This document shows positions 22,617 through 31,348 of a DNA stretch of 35,188 nt, in pieces; within the stretch, counting starts at the first letter, position 1; every line of letters begins with the position of its first letter. The notes beneath the pieces are model-generated. The model ran no database searches and was not told the DNA's origin. It saw nothing but the letters and a program-made list of their open reading frames with translations. Origin of the DNA: JAMOAW01 sp039908535. GTDB taxonomy: Bacteria > Pseudomonadota > Magnetococcia > Magnetococcales > JADFZT01. The position numbers and the translations under genes were made by a program. Where the stretch lies: contig JAMOAW010000085.1 in the NCBI GenBank assembly GCA_039908535.1, positions 1 through 35,188 of the forward strand, read 5' to 3'.

Positions 22617-25600
22617 TTAACCGGTAATGGTGGTTCGAAACTCCTCCTGGACATAAATCTCCATAGAATCATTCTCTTTGATATCGTTGTAACGGTCCAA
22701 ACCAATACCACACTCCATTCCCGCACGTACCTCTTTGACATCATCTTTGTACCGTTTCAAAGTGGTAATGGCCCCATCGTGAACCACAACATGATCCCGA
22801 ACCAAACGCACTCGAGCTTGCCGATGAACCAAACCATCCACCACTAAACATCCGGCGATCATCCCTACACCAGAAATTCGAAAAACCTCTTTGACCAAAG
22901 TGCGTCCCAAAATGGTCTCGCGAATGGTCGGACGCAATTTTCCCTCCAATGCGGTGGTAAAATCATCCAACACATCGTAAATGATGCTATAAAAATGCAT
23001 CTCAATGCCAGCTTTTTTGGCCATTTCCCGCGCCTTGGCATCGGCCCGGACATTAAAACCAACCACCGTCGCACCAGAAGCCATGGCCAACATGATATCC
23101 GATTCATTGATGCCACCAACCCCAGTGTGAATCACATGAATCACCACCTCTTTATGGGTAATTTTGCGAATCGCTTCCGAAACCGCCTCAACAGAACCAC
23201 GCACATCCCCCTTGATCAACGCCTTGATCTCGGTCACCTTCTCTTGGGTGCCAATTTGGTTAAAAATATCGGGATTGGCATTGCCTGTCTGTTTGGCCTG
23301 TTCTTTCTCTTTGAGACGCATCATATGATAACTGGCAATCTCTCTGGCCCGTTTTTCGTCTACCAAGGTGACCAACTCATCACCCGCCTCAGGAACACCA
23401 GATAAACCAATAATTTCAACAGGAGTTGCTGGCGTGGCCTCGGTTACTACCTTGCCGTTATAATCCAATAATCCGCGAATTTTACCCCATTCCGTCCCCA
23501 CTACAAAAATATCACCAACCCGCAACGTCCCATTTTGAACCAAACAGGTGGCCACCGCTCCACGACCTTTGTCTAATTTGGCCTCAATAATCACTCCACG
23601 CCCCTTTTTCGCGGCGTTGGCTTGCAAGTTTAATATCTCCGATTGCAATAAAATCATCTCTTTGAGCGTATCCAAACCCTGACCCGTCTTGGCCGACACA
23701 TTGACAAAGATAGTCTCGCCACCCCACGCCTCTGGCAATAAATTATAATCAGCCAGCTGCTGCATCACCCGATCTGGATTAGCGGCTGGCTTATCTATTT
23801 TGTTGATCGCCACCACAATCGGTACCTTCGCCTCTCGAGCGTGATTGATCGCCTCAATCGTTTGCGGCATCATCCCATCATCGGCAGCCACCACCAACAC
23901 CACCACATCGGTCACCTTGGCCCCACGCGCCCGCATGGCGGTAAACGCCGCATGTCCAGGGGTGTCTAAAAAGGTAATTCGATTGCCATCTTCCATCAAA
24001 ACCTGATAAGCACCGATGTGTTGTGTAATACCACCTGATTCGCGAGCAGCCACATCGGTCTTGCGTATGGCATCCAATAAAGAGGTCTTCCCATGATCTA
24101 CATGACCCATGATCGTCACCACAGGTGGACGAATAATAAGATCCGCCTCCACATCCACCGAATCGGCCAATTCAGCCTCAACCGCCGCCTCTTTCGAGAC
24201 CAGTTTGGCGCGATGACCCATCTCCTCAACCACCAATACCGCTGTATCTTGGTCTAAAATATGATTAATGGTGACCATCATCCCTTGTTTAAAGAGCAGC
24301 TTAATCACTTCAGAAGATTTAACCGCCGTGCGATTGGCTAAATCACCCACCGTAATGGTTTCCGGTATAATCACATCGCGAACCACAGGACCAACAGGGA
24401 CTGGCTCCTCACGAGGTCTAAATTTATCCCGACCCGTGCGATACGTGGATTTCTCCGTTCCTGAGGATCCAGGAGCCCCTTTGACCACAACATCAGACTG
24501 TACAACCCCCTTCTTATCCTTACGCTTCCCTTTGGTCCGTAAAATCTCCCGATTTTTTTCATCATCACGAACACTTAAAATTTTACGTTCATCATCCAAC
24601 CGCTTTTGTGTCCGCAACGACTCTAACTGACCCAAACGTTTGGCCACCAACGCATCGGTCTTCACCCGCGCCACATCTTCACGCTGGGCGCGCGAAAGCT
24701 TCCGCTTTTTGGCTGAAGTCGTGTCCTCTAAAAGTTCTTGCACATCCTCTTCAATCAAAATGCTTCCAACGATATCTGGCTCATCAAAAACTTCGTAATC
24801 CTCTTCGGTATCCTCAATAAAAGAGCCTCTTTTCGGAATACGGGGTAACGATGGTGGTTTAAAACTGGGGGCAGATTTACTCGACTTAGGCGACATTTTT
24901 TCAGCCGAAGAACCAAGCTGACGTCCTGCCGAGTCAGAAGATCCCGAAAAATTCCGACCTGACGAAGAACCAGACTGTGGCCCCTTTCGACCTGAGGGAG
25001 GAGGAGATTGAGAACCTTTTCTTCCAGATGTGGGTGGTGATTGCTGTCCATCACCACTCGACCGCCCACCTGGAGAACCAGACTGCTGCTGGTGACCTCC
25101 ACCACTCGGACGGTTCCCTCCAGGAGCACCTTGCTGTTGACCTCCACTCGAACGACTTCCTCCAGGAGCACCTTGCTGTTGACCTCCACTCGGACGGCTT
25201 CCTCCAGGTGCACCTTGCTGTTGACCTCCACTCGGACGGCTTCCTCCAGGTGCACCTTGCTGTTGACCTCCACTCGGACGGCTTCCTCCAGGAGCACCTT
25301 GCTGTTGACCTCCACTCGGACGGCTTCCTCCAGGAGCACCTTGCTGTTGACCTCCACTCGGACGGTTTCCTCCAGGTGCACCTTGCTGTTGACCTCCACT
25401 CGGTCTACCACTCGACGGAACTGGCTGCGGACCACTCGGTCTACCGCTCGACGGAACTGGCTGCGGACCACTCGGTCTACCGCTCGACGGAACTGGCTGC
25501 GGACCACTCGGTCTACCGCTCGACGGAACGAACTGGCTGCGGACCACTCGGTCTACCGCTCGACGGAACTGGCTGCGGACCACTCTTTCCAGGCACATAC

Positions 25601-26283
25601 CCCCCTGGGGCATCTGCTGTTGTACCCATTTGCGATACCGGTGGAGGCTCCGATGGGACAATGATATCTATGGGCTTCGATGCCTCTGCTTGCGTCCCCA
25701 CAGAAGCAACCGCTTCTGCCGTTGGCGTAGAGACCCTTGGCGTAGAATCTTCTGAAAGGGCAACAATTTTTACATCTGCCGCCCGTTCTAATTCTTTTGG
25801 CTTCTCACCTGAATTTGGCATTTCCGTTGGGGGTGCTGTCTGTGTGGGGGACACATTGGACCGCTGTTTAGGCTCTGAAGATGAAGAAATCTCCTGGGCA
25901 TGTTTGGCCTGTTCCAACGCCATTTCCCTTTGTAATTTCTCTCTAATCTGCGCACGTTCCTCAGGGGATAACGGCTTTAATATCTGGTGTTTGCCTTTTT
26001 GATCAGGCAATTGATCGGCAGGTTTTTCAACCTGTACCGAGTGGGTAGAAGGCACCTCCTCTGCCCGAGCTTCCAGATCCATTTTGCCTTGCCCTGGATG
26101 ATCGCCTTTGGCCTTGATAAAGGTCTTTTTGCGCCGCACTTCAACAACGACGCTCTTACTGCGACCATGCGAAAAATTTTGTTTGATGGAGCCACCTTCT
26201 ACTGTTTTACGAAGCACAATACGCCGAGGTGCCTTCAGTTGTAGTGGATCATCCCCATCACCGGATTGTTTTGTATCTCCCAA
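22617..26283 (-). CDS. infB: translation initiation factor IF-2, frameshifted as sequenced
   Basis: GTPase that brings initiator tRNA to the 30S subunit. The N terminus has the IF2-associated segment (LKAPRRIVLRKTVEGGSIKQ, NFSHGRSKSVVVE). A long low-complexity region follows, then the G domain (VTIMGHVDHGKTSLLDAIRK, FLDTPGHAAF, VVAINKIDKP) and the normal C-terminal domains. Five 36-base and seven 42-base tandem units lie at about 25098-25590. In one 36-base unit the four bases GAAC are doubled (25526-25533), which shifts the frame and brings a TAG at 25513-25515. The protein is intact on both sides, about 1220 residues if repaired. TTG 26283 follows GGAGAAGG; GTG 26304 is the longer alternative. 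A shorter form from an internal start is possible, as E. coli IF2 has such isoforms. Confidence 0.93.
25098..25590 (-). repeat. coding tandem repeats in infB
   Basis: Two adjacent arrays on the coding strand. Seven 42-base units encode GGQQQGAPGGSRPS with small variants (N for S, S for P). Five 36-base units encode SGPQPVPSSGRP. The units are nearly identical at DNA level, so the number can change by slippage and short reads can misassemble here. The 36-base array contains the GAAC duplication that breaks the frame. Confidence 0.92.
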
Positions 26284-26311
26284 AGAACCTTCTCCACCGA
26301 CCACTCAAGAA

Positions 26312-27016
26312 TCATGATTTTCCAAAAAACGCCAACCAACGTAATCCATCTGCTTTAATTCGTCGGCTATGATTTTGGCCTATAATAGCCAAAACGGCTA
26401 CCGGTCCTACGCCGCATGCTGCCCCAAAAAATTCGCGATTAGAGAGTTCTAATACGTCCAGATTTCCGCGAATGCGCACCATTCGATCAAATTTTTCTCG
26501 TGTATTTTCCGCTGTATCAGCGGCAAGCAATAAAACTAAACTCTCATGGCCTTGGTCTAACAGGGCCATGGTTTCTGATAAACCCTTGCGCAACATGCCC
26601 GACCGTTTCGCCAATCCAATTCCCTCTCGAAGACGCCGGGTCAAACCACAAGCCAAACGTTCCAGGAGTACCGCCGATTCTGGCATAAAAACCGGCTTCG
26701 TACCAGCCATTTTTTTCCAAACACCCATGCGTTTTAAAAGTGCTCGTATCGCATTTGGTTCAGGGGTCACATAAATCCCCCGTCCAGGGCAACGCCCTGC
26801 CAAATCTTCCATCACCTGCCCCATGGGATCTATTACAAAACGTAATAGATGTTCCTTAGGATGGATGGTCCGGGTAACCACACAGGTACGCAACGGCGAC
26901 CTATTTTTTTTACAAGCTTGGTCTTCATCGTGGTAGTCGCACATATCCACACCCCCAGACTCCACCGTCCCCAATAATTGGGTCAATAATGGGGGGAGTT
27001 GGGTGACCTCATCCAT
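26312..27016 (-). CDS. YlxR (DUF448) - L7Ae-like RNA-binding fusion protein
   Basis: About 235 residues. The N-terminal YlxR domain has RTCVVTRTIHPKEHLLRFVI and GRCPGRGIYVTPE; the C-terminal half has the L7Ae/L30e-like pattern (LAKRSGMLRKGLSETMALL, HESLVLLLAADTAENTREK). In Firmicutes these are two genes, ylxR and ylxQ, between nusA and infB; the fusion is usual in Alphaproteobacteria-like genomes. It probably binds RNA during transcription or ribosome assembly. GTG 27028 and ATG 27016 are both in frame; GGA 6 bases before the ATG weakly favours it. It lies 24-36 bases after nusA and a few bases before infB. Confidence 0.9.
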   Translation of the reverse strand: MDEVTQLPPLLTQLLGTVESGGVDMCDYHDEDQACKKNRSPLRTCVVTRTIHPKEHLLRFVIDPMGQVMEDLAGRCPGRGIYVTPEPNAIRALLKRMGVWKKMAGTKPVFMPESAVLLERLACGLTRRLREGIGLAKRSGMLRKGLSETMALLDQGHESLVLLLAADTAENTREKFDRMVRIRGNLDVLELSNREFFGAACGVGPVAVLAIIGQNHSRRIKADGLRWLAFFGKS

Positions 27017-27052
27017 TTGAATCCACACTTTCTAAAGCAAAAAAATAGAAAA

Positions 27053-28576
27053 TTATTTTGTCACCTCTTGATCAAACCACCCGGCCGCCTTGCGGGCTTC
27101 CAAGATCATTTTATCAATTTGTTCGGCATTCATGGTCTCTCCCATCAATTCGCCCAACTCTTCAGAGTCTAAATCGGCCAAGGCATCCAATGTGCGAACC
27201 CCCTTTTCTGCCAGAAAAAAGGCGATGTCATCGGTGACCCCTTTCAATCGCACAATTCTTTGGTCTACCGCCAACTGCTGCTTACGTTCTTCAGTCTCCA
27301 GAGCACTTTGCAGCAATTGATCACGAGCCCGAGTACGCAACTCTTGAGCGAGATCTTCATCAAAACCATCTATGCTGGTCAACTCCTCCAAGGGAACGTA
27401 GGCGACCTCTTCCATGCTGGTAAAACCTTCACGGATTAAAGCACCCGCGACCTCTTCATCAAGATCCAGATGGGCCATAAATTTTTTAGCCAAAATGGCA
27501 AACTCGGCAGAACGGCTATTGGCCTCCTCCGCATCGGTGATAATATCAATGTTCCAACCCGTCAACTCCGATGCCAAACGCACATTTTGGCCGCGCCGAC
27601 CAATGGCCAACGACAATTGATCTTCGTTTACCACCACCCGAATGTTCTCTTCCTCCTCATCCACCACCACCTTGGAAACCTCAGCTGGTGCCAATGCATT
27701 ACAGACAAAAACCGCCGGATCTGCCGACCATTCAATAATATCGATGCGCTCTCCTTGCAATTCTGTCACCACACCTTGCACCCTAGATCCGCGAATACCC
27801 ACGCACGCGCCAACAGGATCAACATGAGAGTCATTGGAAAATACCGCTATTTTACTCCGAAACCCAGGATCACGGGCCACGGCCTTAATCTCAACAACCC
27901 CATCATAAATCTCAGGCACTTCCATTTCAAAAAGACGAATCACCATTTGCGGATCGGTCCGCGATAAAATGATTTGCGGACCTCGGTTGGCCTCACGTAC
28001 TTCCGAAATATAGGCGCGCACCCGATCTCCGACCCGATAGTGTTCCCTGGGTAATTGATTCTCGACGGGCATAAAGGCCGCTGCTCGACCAAGATCCACA
28101 TGAACATTGTTGCGTTCAATCCGCTTGATCACCCCATTCACAAGCTGCCCTTTGCGGTCAATATATTCGCTATAAATGCTGTCACGTTCCGCCTCGCGCA
28201 CCTTTTGAACAATCACCTGTTTGGCTGTCTGCGCGGCAATCCGACCAAACTCCATGGAGGGTAGAGACTCCGAAAGATAATCGCCTTTTTTCGCACCAGG
28301 ATTTAAACGCATGGCCTCCTGGAGACTCATATGAACATCGGGATCAAAATCAGTCATTTCAGAGAGATCCACCACCTCACGAAGCTGATTAAGGGCAAAC
28401 TCTCCCGTTTTTGGATTAAAATTGACCTGAATATTTTTATTCGTCCCATACTTGCGACGCGAGGCGGTCAAAATAGCCGTTTCCATGGCTTCAATGACGA
28501 CATCACGCTTAATCCCCTTTTCTCGGGCTAGTTGCTCAGCTATCTGTAAAATTTCCGCACTCATATCCATATCCAT
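27053..28576 (-). CDS. nusA: transcription termination/antitermination protein NusA
   Basis: 507 residues. Binds RNA polymerase and modulates pausing, termination and antitermination. Domains in order: N-terminal polymerase-binding domain (IAEQLAREKGIKRDVVIEAM), S1 domain (GQLVNGVIKRIERNNVHVDL), KH domains (DPVGACVGIRGSRVQGVVTE, LAIGRRGQNVRLASELTGW) and two C-terminal helix-hairpin-helix repeats (IREGFTSMEEVAYVPLEEL, LAEKGVRTLDALADLDSEEL). Three ATG codons occur within the first five; none has a clear ribosome binding site. It starts 20 bases after rimP. Confidence 0.97.
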   Translation of the reverse strand: MDMDMSAEILQIAEQLAREKGIKRDVVIEAMETAILTASRRKYGTNKNIQVNFNPKTGEFALNQLREVVDLSEMTDFDPDVHMSLQEAMRLNPGAKKGDYLSESLPSMEFGRIAAQTAKQVIVQKVREAERDSIYSEYIDRKGQLVNGVIKRIERNNVHVDLGRAAAFMPVENQLPREHYRVGDRVRAYISEVREANRGPQIILSRTDPQMVIRLFEMEVPEIYDGVVEIKAVARDPGFRSKIAVFSNDSHVDPVGACVGIRGSRVQGVVTELQGERIDIIEWSADPAVFVCNALAPAEVSKVVVDEEEENIRVVVNEDQLSLAIGRRGQNVRLASELTGWNIDIITDAEEANSRSAEFAILAKKFMAHLDLDEEVAGALIREGFTSMEEVAYVPLEELTSIDGFDEDLAQELRTRARDQLLQSALETEERKQQLAVDQRIVRLKGVTDDIAFFLAEKGVRTLDALADLDSEELGELMGETMNAEQIDKMILEARKAAGWFDQEVTK

Positions 28577-28596
28577 ATAATGTCATGACTTAAATT

Positions 28597-29154
28597 TCAG
28601 TCACTTTGCTTTGACAGGGGCTTCGAAATGGGGTGGCTCATTTGGCTTGGGTCAAACTCAAGATTGGCATTGCGAATATCCCCTAAAGGGATGCTCCACA
28701 ACTCCTTGCCAACCCGAATAAGAACATTTTCTCCCTCTATTCCCTCTAAAACCCCCAAAAATCGTTTTTGCTTGACCGGTTCAGATGCCAGTGAGGCAAA
28801 ATCTTTCTTCAGTTCCACCGGACGAAAGGTGCGAATTAAGGCCAACCGCCCAGCAAAACGCTCAAAATCATTTTTTTTCTTTAACGCACGGGTTAACCCT
28901 GGTGAAGAGACCTCTAAACGATAAGGAATGGTTGGGATCCCCCGCTCTTCCAATACATCTAAGACGCGACTGCTTATTTGCACACAGGTTTGATGCCCTA
29001 CACCGCCTTGCGTCTCGATCTCTAAATTTTCAACAAAAAGACGCAAAACCTGTTCGCTTCCCTCTTTGACATATTCCACATCAACCATCTCACACCCGGC
29101 GTTGGCAACGATCGGAGTAACCAGTTCGATGATTTTTGAGACGATGTCGCTCAT
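28597..29154 (-). CDS. rimP: ribosome maturation factor RimP
   Basis: 185 residues. Acts in 30S maturation. Family features are VDVEYVKEGSEQVLRLFVEN, RVLDVLEERGIPTIPYRLEV, SSPGLTRALKKKNDFERFAG and a C-terminal Sm-like part (FLGVLEGIEGENVLI). First gene of the nusA operon, as in E. coli. The start ATG at 29154 has no strong ribosome binding site. A promoter and a terminator hairpin lie 50-135 bases upstream. Confidence 0.95.
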   Translation of the reverse strand: MSDIVSKIIELVTPIVANAGCEMVDVEYVKEGSEQVLRLFVENLEIETQGGVGHQTCVQISSRVLDVLEERGIPTIPYRLEVSSPGLTRALKKKNDFERFAGRLALIRTFRPVELKKDFASLASEPVKQKRFLGVLEGIEGENVLIRVGKELWSIPLGDIRNANLEFDPSQMSHPISKPLSKQSD

Positions 29155-29204
29155 TCGTTTATACGCCGTAAGTTATATTTTAGACAATCAACACCTATGA
29201 ATAG

Positions 29205-29230
29205 AAAAAAAAGCCGGCCTAAAGCCGACT
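29205..29230 (-). terminator. intrinsic terminator in the rimP-nusA leader
   Basis: On the minus strand, a 7-bp stem (AGTCGGC/GCCGGCT, one G-T pair, 5-base loop) is followed by eight T. It is the clearest intrinsic terminator in the window. It ends the ftsB-like transcript and also lies between the candidate rimP promoter and the rimP start, so it could act as an attenuator. Confidence 0.85.
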
Positions 29231-29261
29231 TTCTGGATAACTTCAGTGTCTGACCTTTACC

Positions 29262-29289
29262 ATTATAGGCCATTTTTCACCCATTGCAA
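29262..29289 (-). promoter_or_regulatory. candidate sigma-70 promoter for the rimP-nusA operon
   Basis: On the minus strand, TTGCAA (29284-29289), a 16-base spacer and a perfect TATAAT (29262-29267). Transcription would start near 29255, about 25 bases before the terminator hairpin and 100 bases before rimP. Prediction by eye only. Confidence 0.55.
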
Positions 29290-29300
29290 CGGAAAACCGG

Positions 29301-29603
29301 TTATCCACCCGCCAATACAAACAAAATTTCATCTGGGTAGGCCAACCCCAAATCGCGTCTTGCGACCTCTTCGAGAGCGGATATATCCTTTTCCATTAAA
29401 AAGATCTCCTCTTTAAGAAGCCGAATCTCCTCTTCGATGGCGAAATTTTCCTGTTTGACAATTTTTAATTGCTGGGCCGTCTGCTGCCAATGGACCAAGC
29501 CAAGATCGCCAAACCAAAGAAGATATTGCGCCCAGCCATTGGCAATCAGCAGTGCAATACCAATTAAAACACTTTTAGGGGTTGAAGCCACTCCGTTCAT
29601 CAT
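29301..29603 (-). CDS. FtsB/DivIC-like septum formation protein
   Basis: About 101 residues from the ATG at 29603. One N-terminal membrane helix (SVLIGIALLIANGWAQYLLW) is followed by a coiled coil (QQLKIVKQENFAIEEEIRLL, KEEIFLMEKDISALEEVARR) and the family's ending DLGLAYPDEILFVL. FtsB links FtsQ and FtsL in the divisome. A TTG at 29654 would add 17 residues with no support. It is divergent from pyrE. Gene symbol ftsB is likely, but short coiled-coil proteins are hard to tell apart. Confidence 0.85.
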   Translation of the reverse strand: MMNGVASTPKSVLIGIALLIANGWAQYLLWFGDLGLVHWQQTAQQLKIVKQENFAIEEEIRLLKEEIFLMEKDISALEEVARRDLGLAYPDEILFVLAGG

Positions 29604-29706
29604 TCTGATCTCGCTATTTGAAACATCCGTGACCCCAAGATAGGAATGGGGCAAAATGGCACCTAAAATTCATCTATAACCTTTAAAAGGCAAGTTCAAT
29701 TCACAG

Positions 29707-29712
29707 TATAAT
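29707..29712 (+). promoter_or_regulatory. candidate -10 box of pyrE
   Basis: A perfect TATAAT with no recognisable -35 hexamer. Transcription would start about 15 bases before the pyrE ATG, almost on the AGGAGG ribosome binding site (29721-29726), giving a very short leader with no room for the attenuator known for pyrE in E. coli. Confidence 0.4.
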
Positions 29713-29733
29713 TTTTTTTTAGGAGGTTACGCC

Positions 29734-30414
29734 ATGTTTAACAACACCAGCCGCGCATTTTTACGTTTTGCCATGGAGAGCGGCGTGTTGCGCTTTGGCC
29801 AATTTCAGACCAAGGCTGGTCGTCAAAGCCCCTATTTTTTTAATGCCGGAGGCTTTGATAACGGTCACGTCATGGCCCGCCTTGGGGCCTATTATGCCGA
29901 AACCATCCAGCAGTCCGACCTTCCCATGGATATGATATTTGGCCCTGCCTATAAAGGGATCCCCTTGGCGGTCGCCACCACCATTGCCTTGTCCAACCAG
30001 TACAACCTTAAAATCCCCTTTGCCTTCAACCGCAAGGAGAGCAAAGACCACGGCGAAGGAGGAAACTTGATTGGTGCACCTCTCCAAGGCCGTGTCTTGA
30101 TCATTGACGATGTCATCAGTGCAGGCACATCGGTTGGCGAATCGGTCGCCTGGATCCAAAAAGCTGGTGCCACCCCCTCTGGTGTCCTCATTGCCCTGGA
30201 TCGACAAGAACAAGGTCTCCACTCCACCGCTGGAGCTATCCAAGAGGTACGGGAACGTTTTGGTCTACCCGTCATCGCCATTGCCTGCCTGGCAGATCTC
30301 ATCCTCCTGTTAGAAAACGATCCCGATCACATAAAACATCTCCCGGCAATTTTGGCCTACAAAAACCGCTACGGGATTGAACAAAAATATGATGCCCTGC
30401 GGGCAAAAGATTAA
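29734..30414 (+). CDS. pyrE: orotate phosphoribosyltransferase
   Basis: Fifth step of UMP synthesis, joining orotate and PRPP. 226 residues. The PRPP-binding loop is VLIIDDVISAGTS (121-133); GRQSPYFFNAGGFDNG, FGPAYKGIPLA and FAFNRKESKDHGEGG are family blocks. AGGAGG lies 7 bases before the ATG. The family's normal end corresponds to AYKNRYGIEQ. The last residues, DALRAKD, are encoded by the end of repeat copy I1, which also gives the stop codon. Confidence 0.97.
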   Translation: MFNNTSRAFLRFAMESGVLRFGQFQTKAGRQSPYFFNAGGFDNGHVMARLGAYYAETIQQSDLPMDMIFGPAYKGIPLAVATTIALSNQYNLKIPFAFNRKESKDHGEGGNLIGAPLQGRVLIIDDVISAGTSVGESVAWIQKAGATPSGVLIALDRQEQGLHSTAGAIQEVRERFGLPVIAIACLADLILLLENDPDHIKHLPAILAYKNRYGIEQKYDALRAKD

Positions 30415-30543
30415 ATTCAAGACCCTGGGGGATGAATCCCCCAGACCCCCTCTTTTTTTTTAAGAATTAAAAGAAAAGAGGGGGGGGGATTGGGGGGCGG
30501 TTCTGGGCCCCCCAAGGTCTTGATTTTTATTTTTCCGATACAT
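30388..30543 (+). repeat. multi-hairpin repeat, copy I1 (complete)
   Basis: Starts ATATGATGCCCTGCGGGC inside the pyrE coding region and runs to CCGATACAT. The second GC hairpin is changed to a GGCGG-TTCTGGG-CCCC form. It probably also terminates the pyrE transcript. Confidence 0.88.
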
Positions 30544-30594
30544 TAAAAGCAAAACCCTGGGGGATGAATCCCCCAGACCCCCTCTTTTTTTTTC
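30544..30594 (+). repeat. multi-hairpin repeat, copy I2 (partial)
   Basis: Tandem to I1: AAAAGCAAAACCCTGGGGGA, the 9-bp stem, then CCCCCTC and T9. It stops 3 bases before the end of the minus-strand gene at 30597. Read on the minus strand, the stem followed by AGGGTTTTGCTTTT can act as a terminator for that gene. Confidence 0.82.
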
Positions 30595-30596
30595 AT

Positions 30597-31076
30597 TTAT
30601 TTGCATTGCAACAAAGTGGTGACGGCCTTCGTACTGCCTTTAAGGGAGACAGTAAATTCAAAGCTCTTTTTACCATTGGAAAATTTAACAACCATATTGT
30701 TCCGGCGCTTGACTTCATCCAGCATACCCTTGGTACTCTCAAGATATTGCCAACGCCAATAATCGTCATTACCATCGGTCTTTGGAACAAAGTTGATGCT
30801 CCGGGGTTTTTCCTTGTCAAAAATGATATCCACCTTTTTTTGCGCCAAACCAATCCGTTTCCGTTCGGTAAATAGCTCCCCATAATATTCATCCTTTGGG
30901 AAGATAGCCAAAATCGCTGCGGTATCCTTTTCTTTATCCAACGGCAAAGCGATCTCCAGTTTGCACGCCCCTTCCACCTTACGCACTGTAAAGGCTCCCT
31001 CTTTATAAAATTCCTGCGCACTCACAGTGCCGACCATCCCCATAAACACAAAAAATGCCATGATCAAAACACGCAT
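30597..31076 (-). CDS. secreted protein of unknown function
   Basis: About 159 residues. An N-terminal signal peptide (MRVLIMAFFVFMGMVGTVSA, cleavage before QEF) predicts a periplasmic protein. The mature part is rich in Lys and Asp/Glu, with one Cys after the signal (EGACKLEIAL) and one at the very C terminus (LLQCK), which could form a disulfide. No family recognised. The ATG at 31076 is chosen since GGAGGG lies 6 bases before it; ATG 31079 and GTG 31094 are in frame upstream. It is alone between repeat copies I2 and J. Confidence 0.75.
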   Translation of the reverse strand: MRVLIMAFFVFMGMVGTVSAQEFYKEGAFTVRKVEGACKLEIALPLDKEKDTAAILAIFPKDEYYGELFTERKRIGLAQKKVDIIFDKEKPRSINFVPKTDGNDDYWRWQYLESTKGMLDEVKRRNNMVVKFSNGKKSFEFTVSLKGSTKAVTTLLQCK

Positions 31077-31169
31077 CATAAACCCTCCATTCACTCTTTT
31101 ATATTAAATACACAGAAAAGAAATTCCCATTTTTCCCGAAACTCTCTTCATCCCCATAGACCTACCACA

Positions 31170-31317
31170 GAACATGATGCCCTGCGGGCAAAAGATTAAA
31201 ATCAAAACCCTGGGGGATGAATCCCCCAGACCCCCTCTTTTTTTTTAAGAACTAAAACCTTGGGGAGCGGTTCTCCACCCCCAAGGTCTTGATTTTTATT
31301 TTTTCGCAAGATGAACA
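31170..31317 (+). repeat. multi-hairpin repeat, copy J
   Basis: Starts GAACATGATGCCCTGCGGGC. After the T9 tract it has a deletion, so that AACCTTGGGG pairs with CCCCCAAGG. It ends TTTTTTCGCAAGATGAAC. The flanks contain CTACCACAG (left) and CTACCATAG (right), a possible decayed direct repeat. It lies just upstream of metH. Confidence 0.82.
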
Positions 31318-31348
31318 TCTACCATAGCAACTCATCGCGGAGCGATTT

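Noticed and set aside
25098..25590. Regular 36- and 42-base direct repeats that could look like a CRISPR array
   Set aside because: Units are contiguous with no unique spacers, and they encode regular peptide repeats in the infB frame.
24755..26002. Long repeat-rich open frames on both strands over infB
   Set aside because: They are out-of-frame readings of the infB low-complexity region (HSVYRST, VEVNSKV units) with no domain.
31318..31348. Cobalamin or SAM riboswitch before metH
   Set aside because: The leader is only about 30 bases beyond the repeat and shows no B12-box or SAM-motif sequence.
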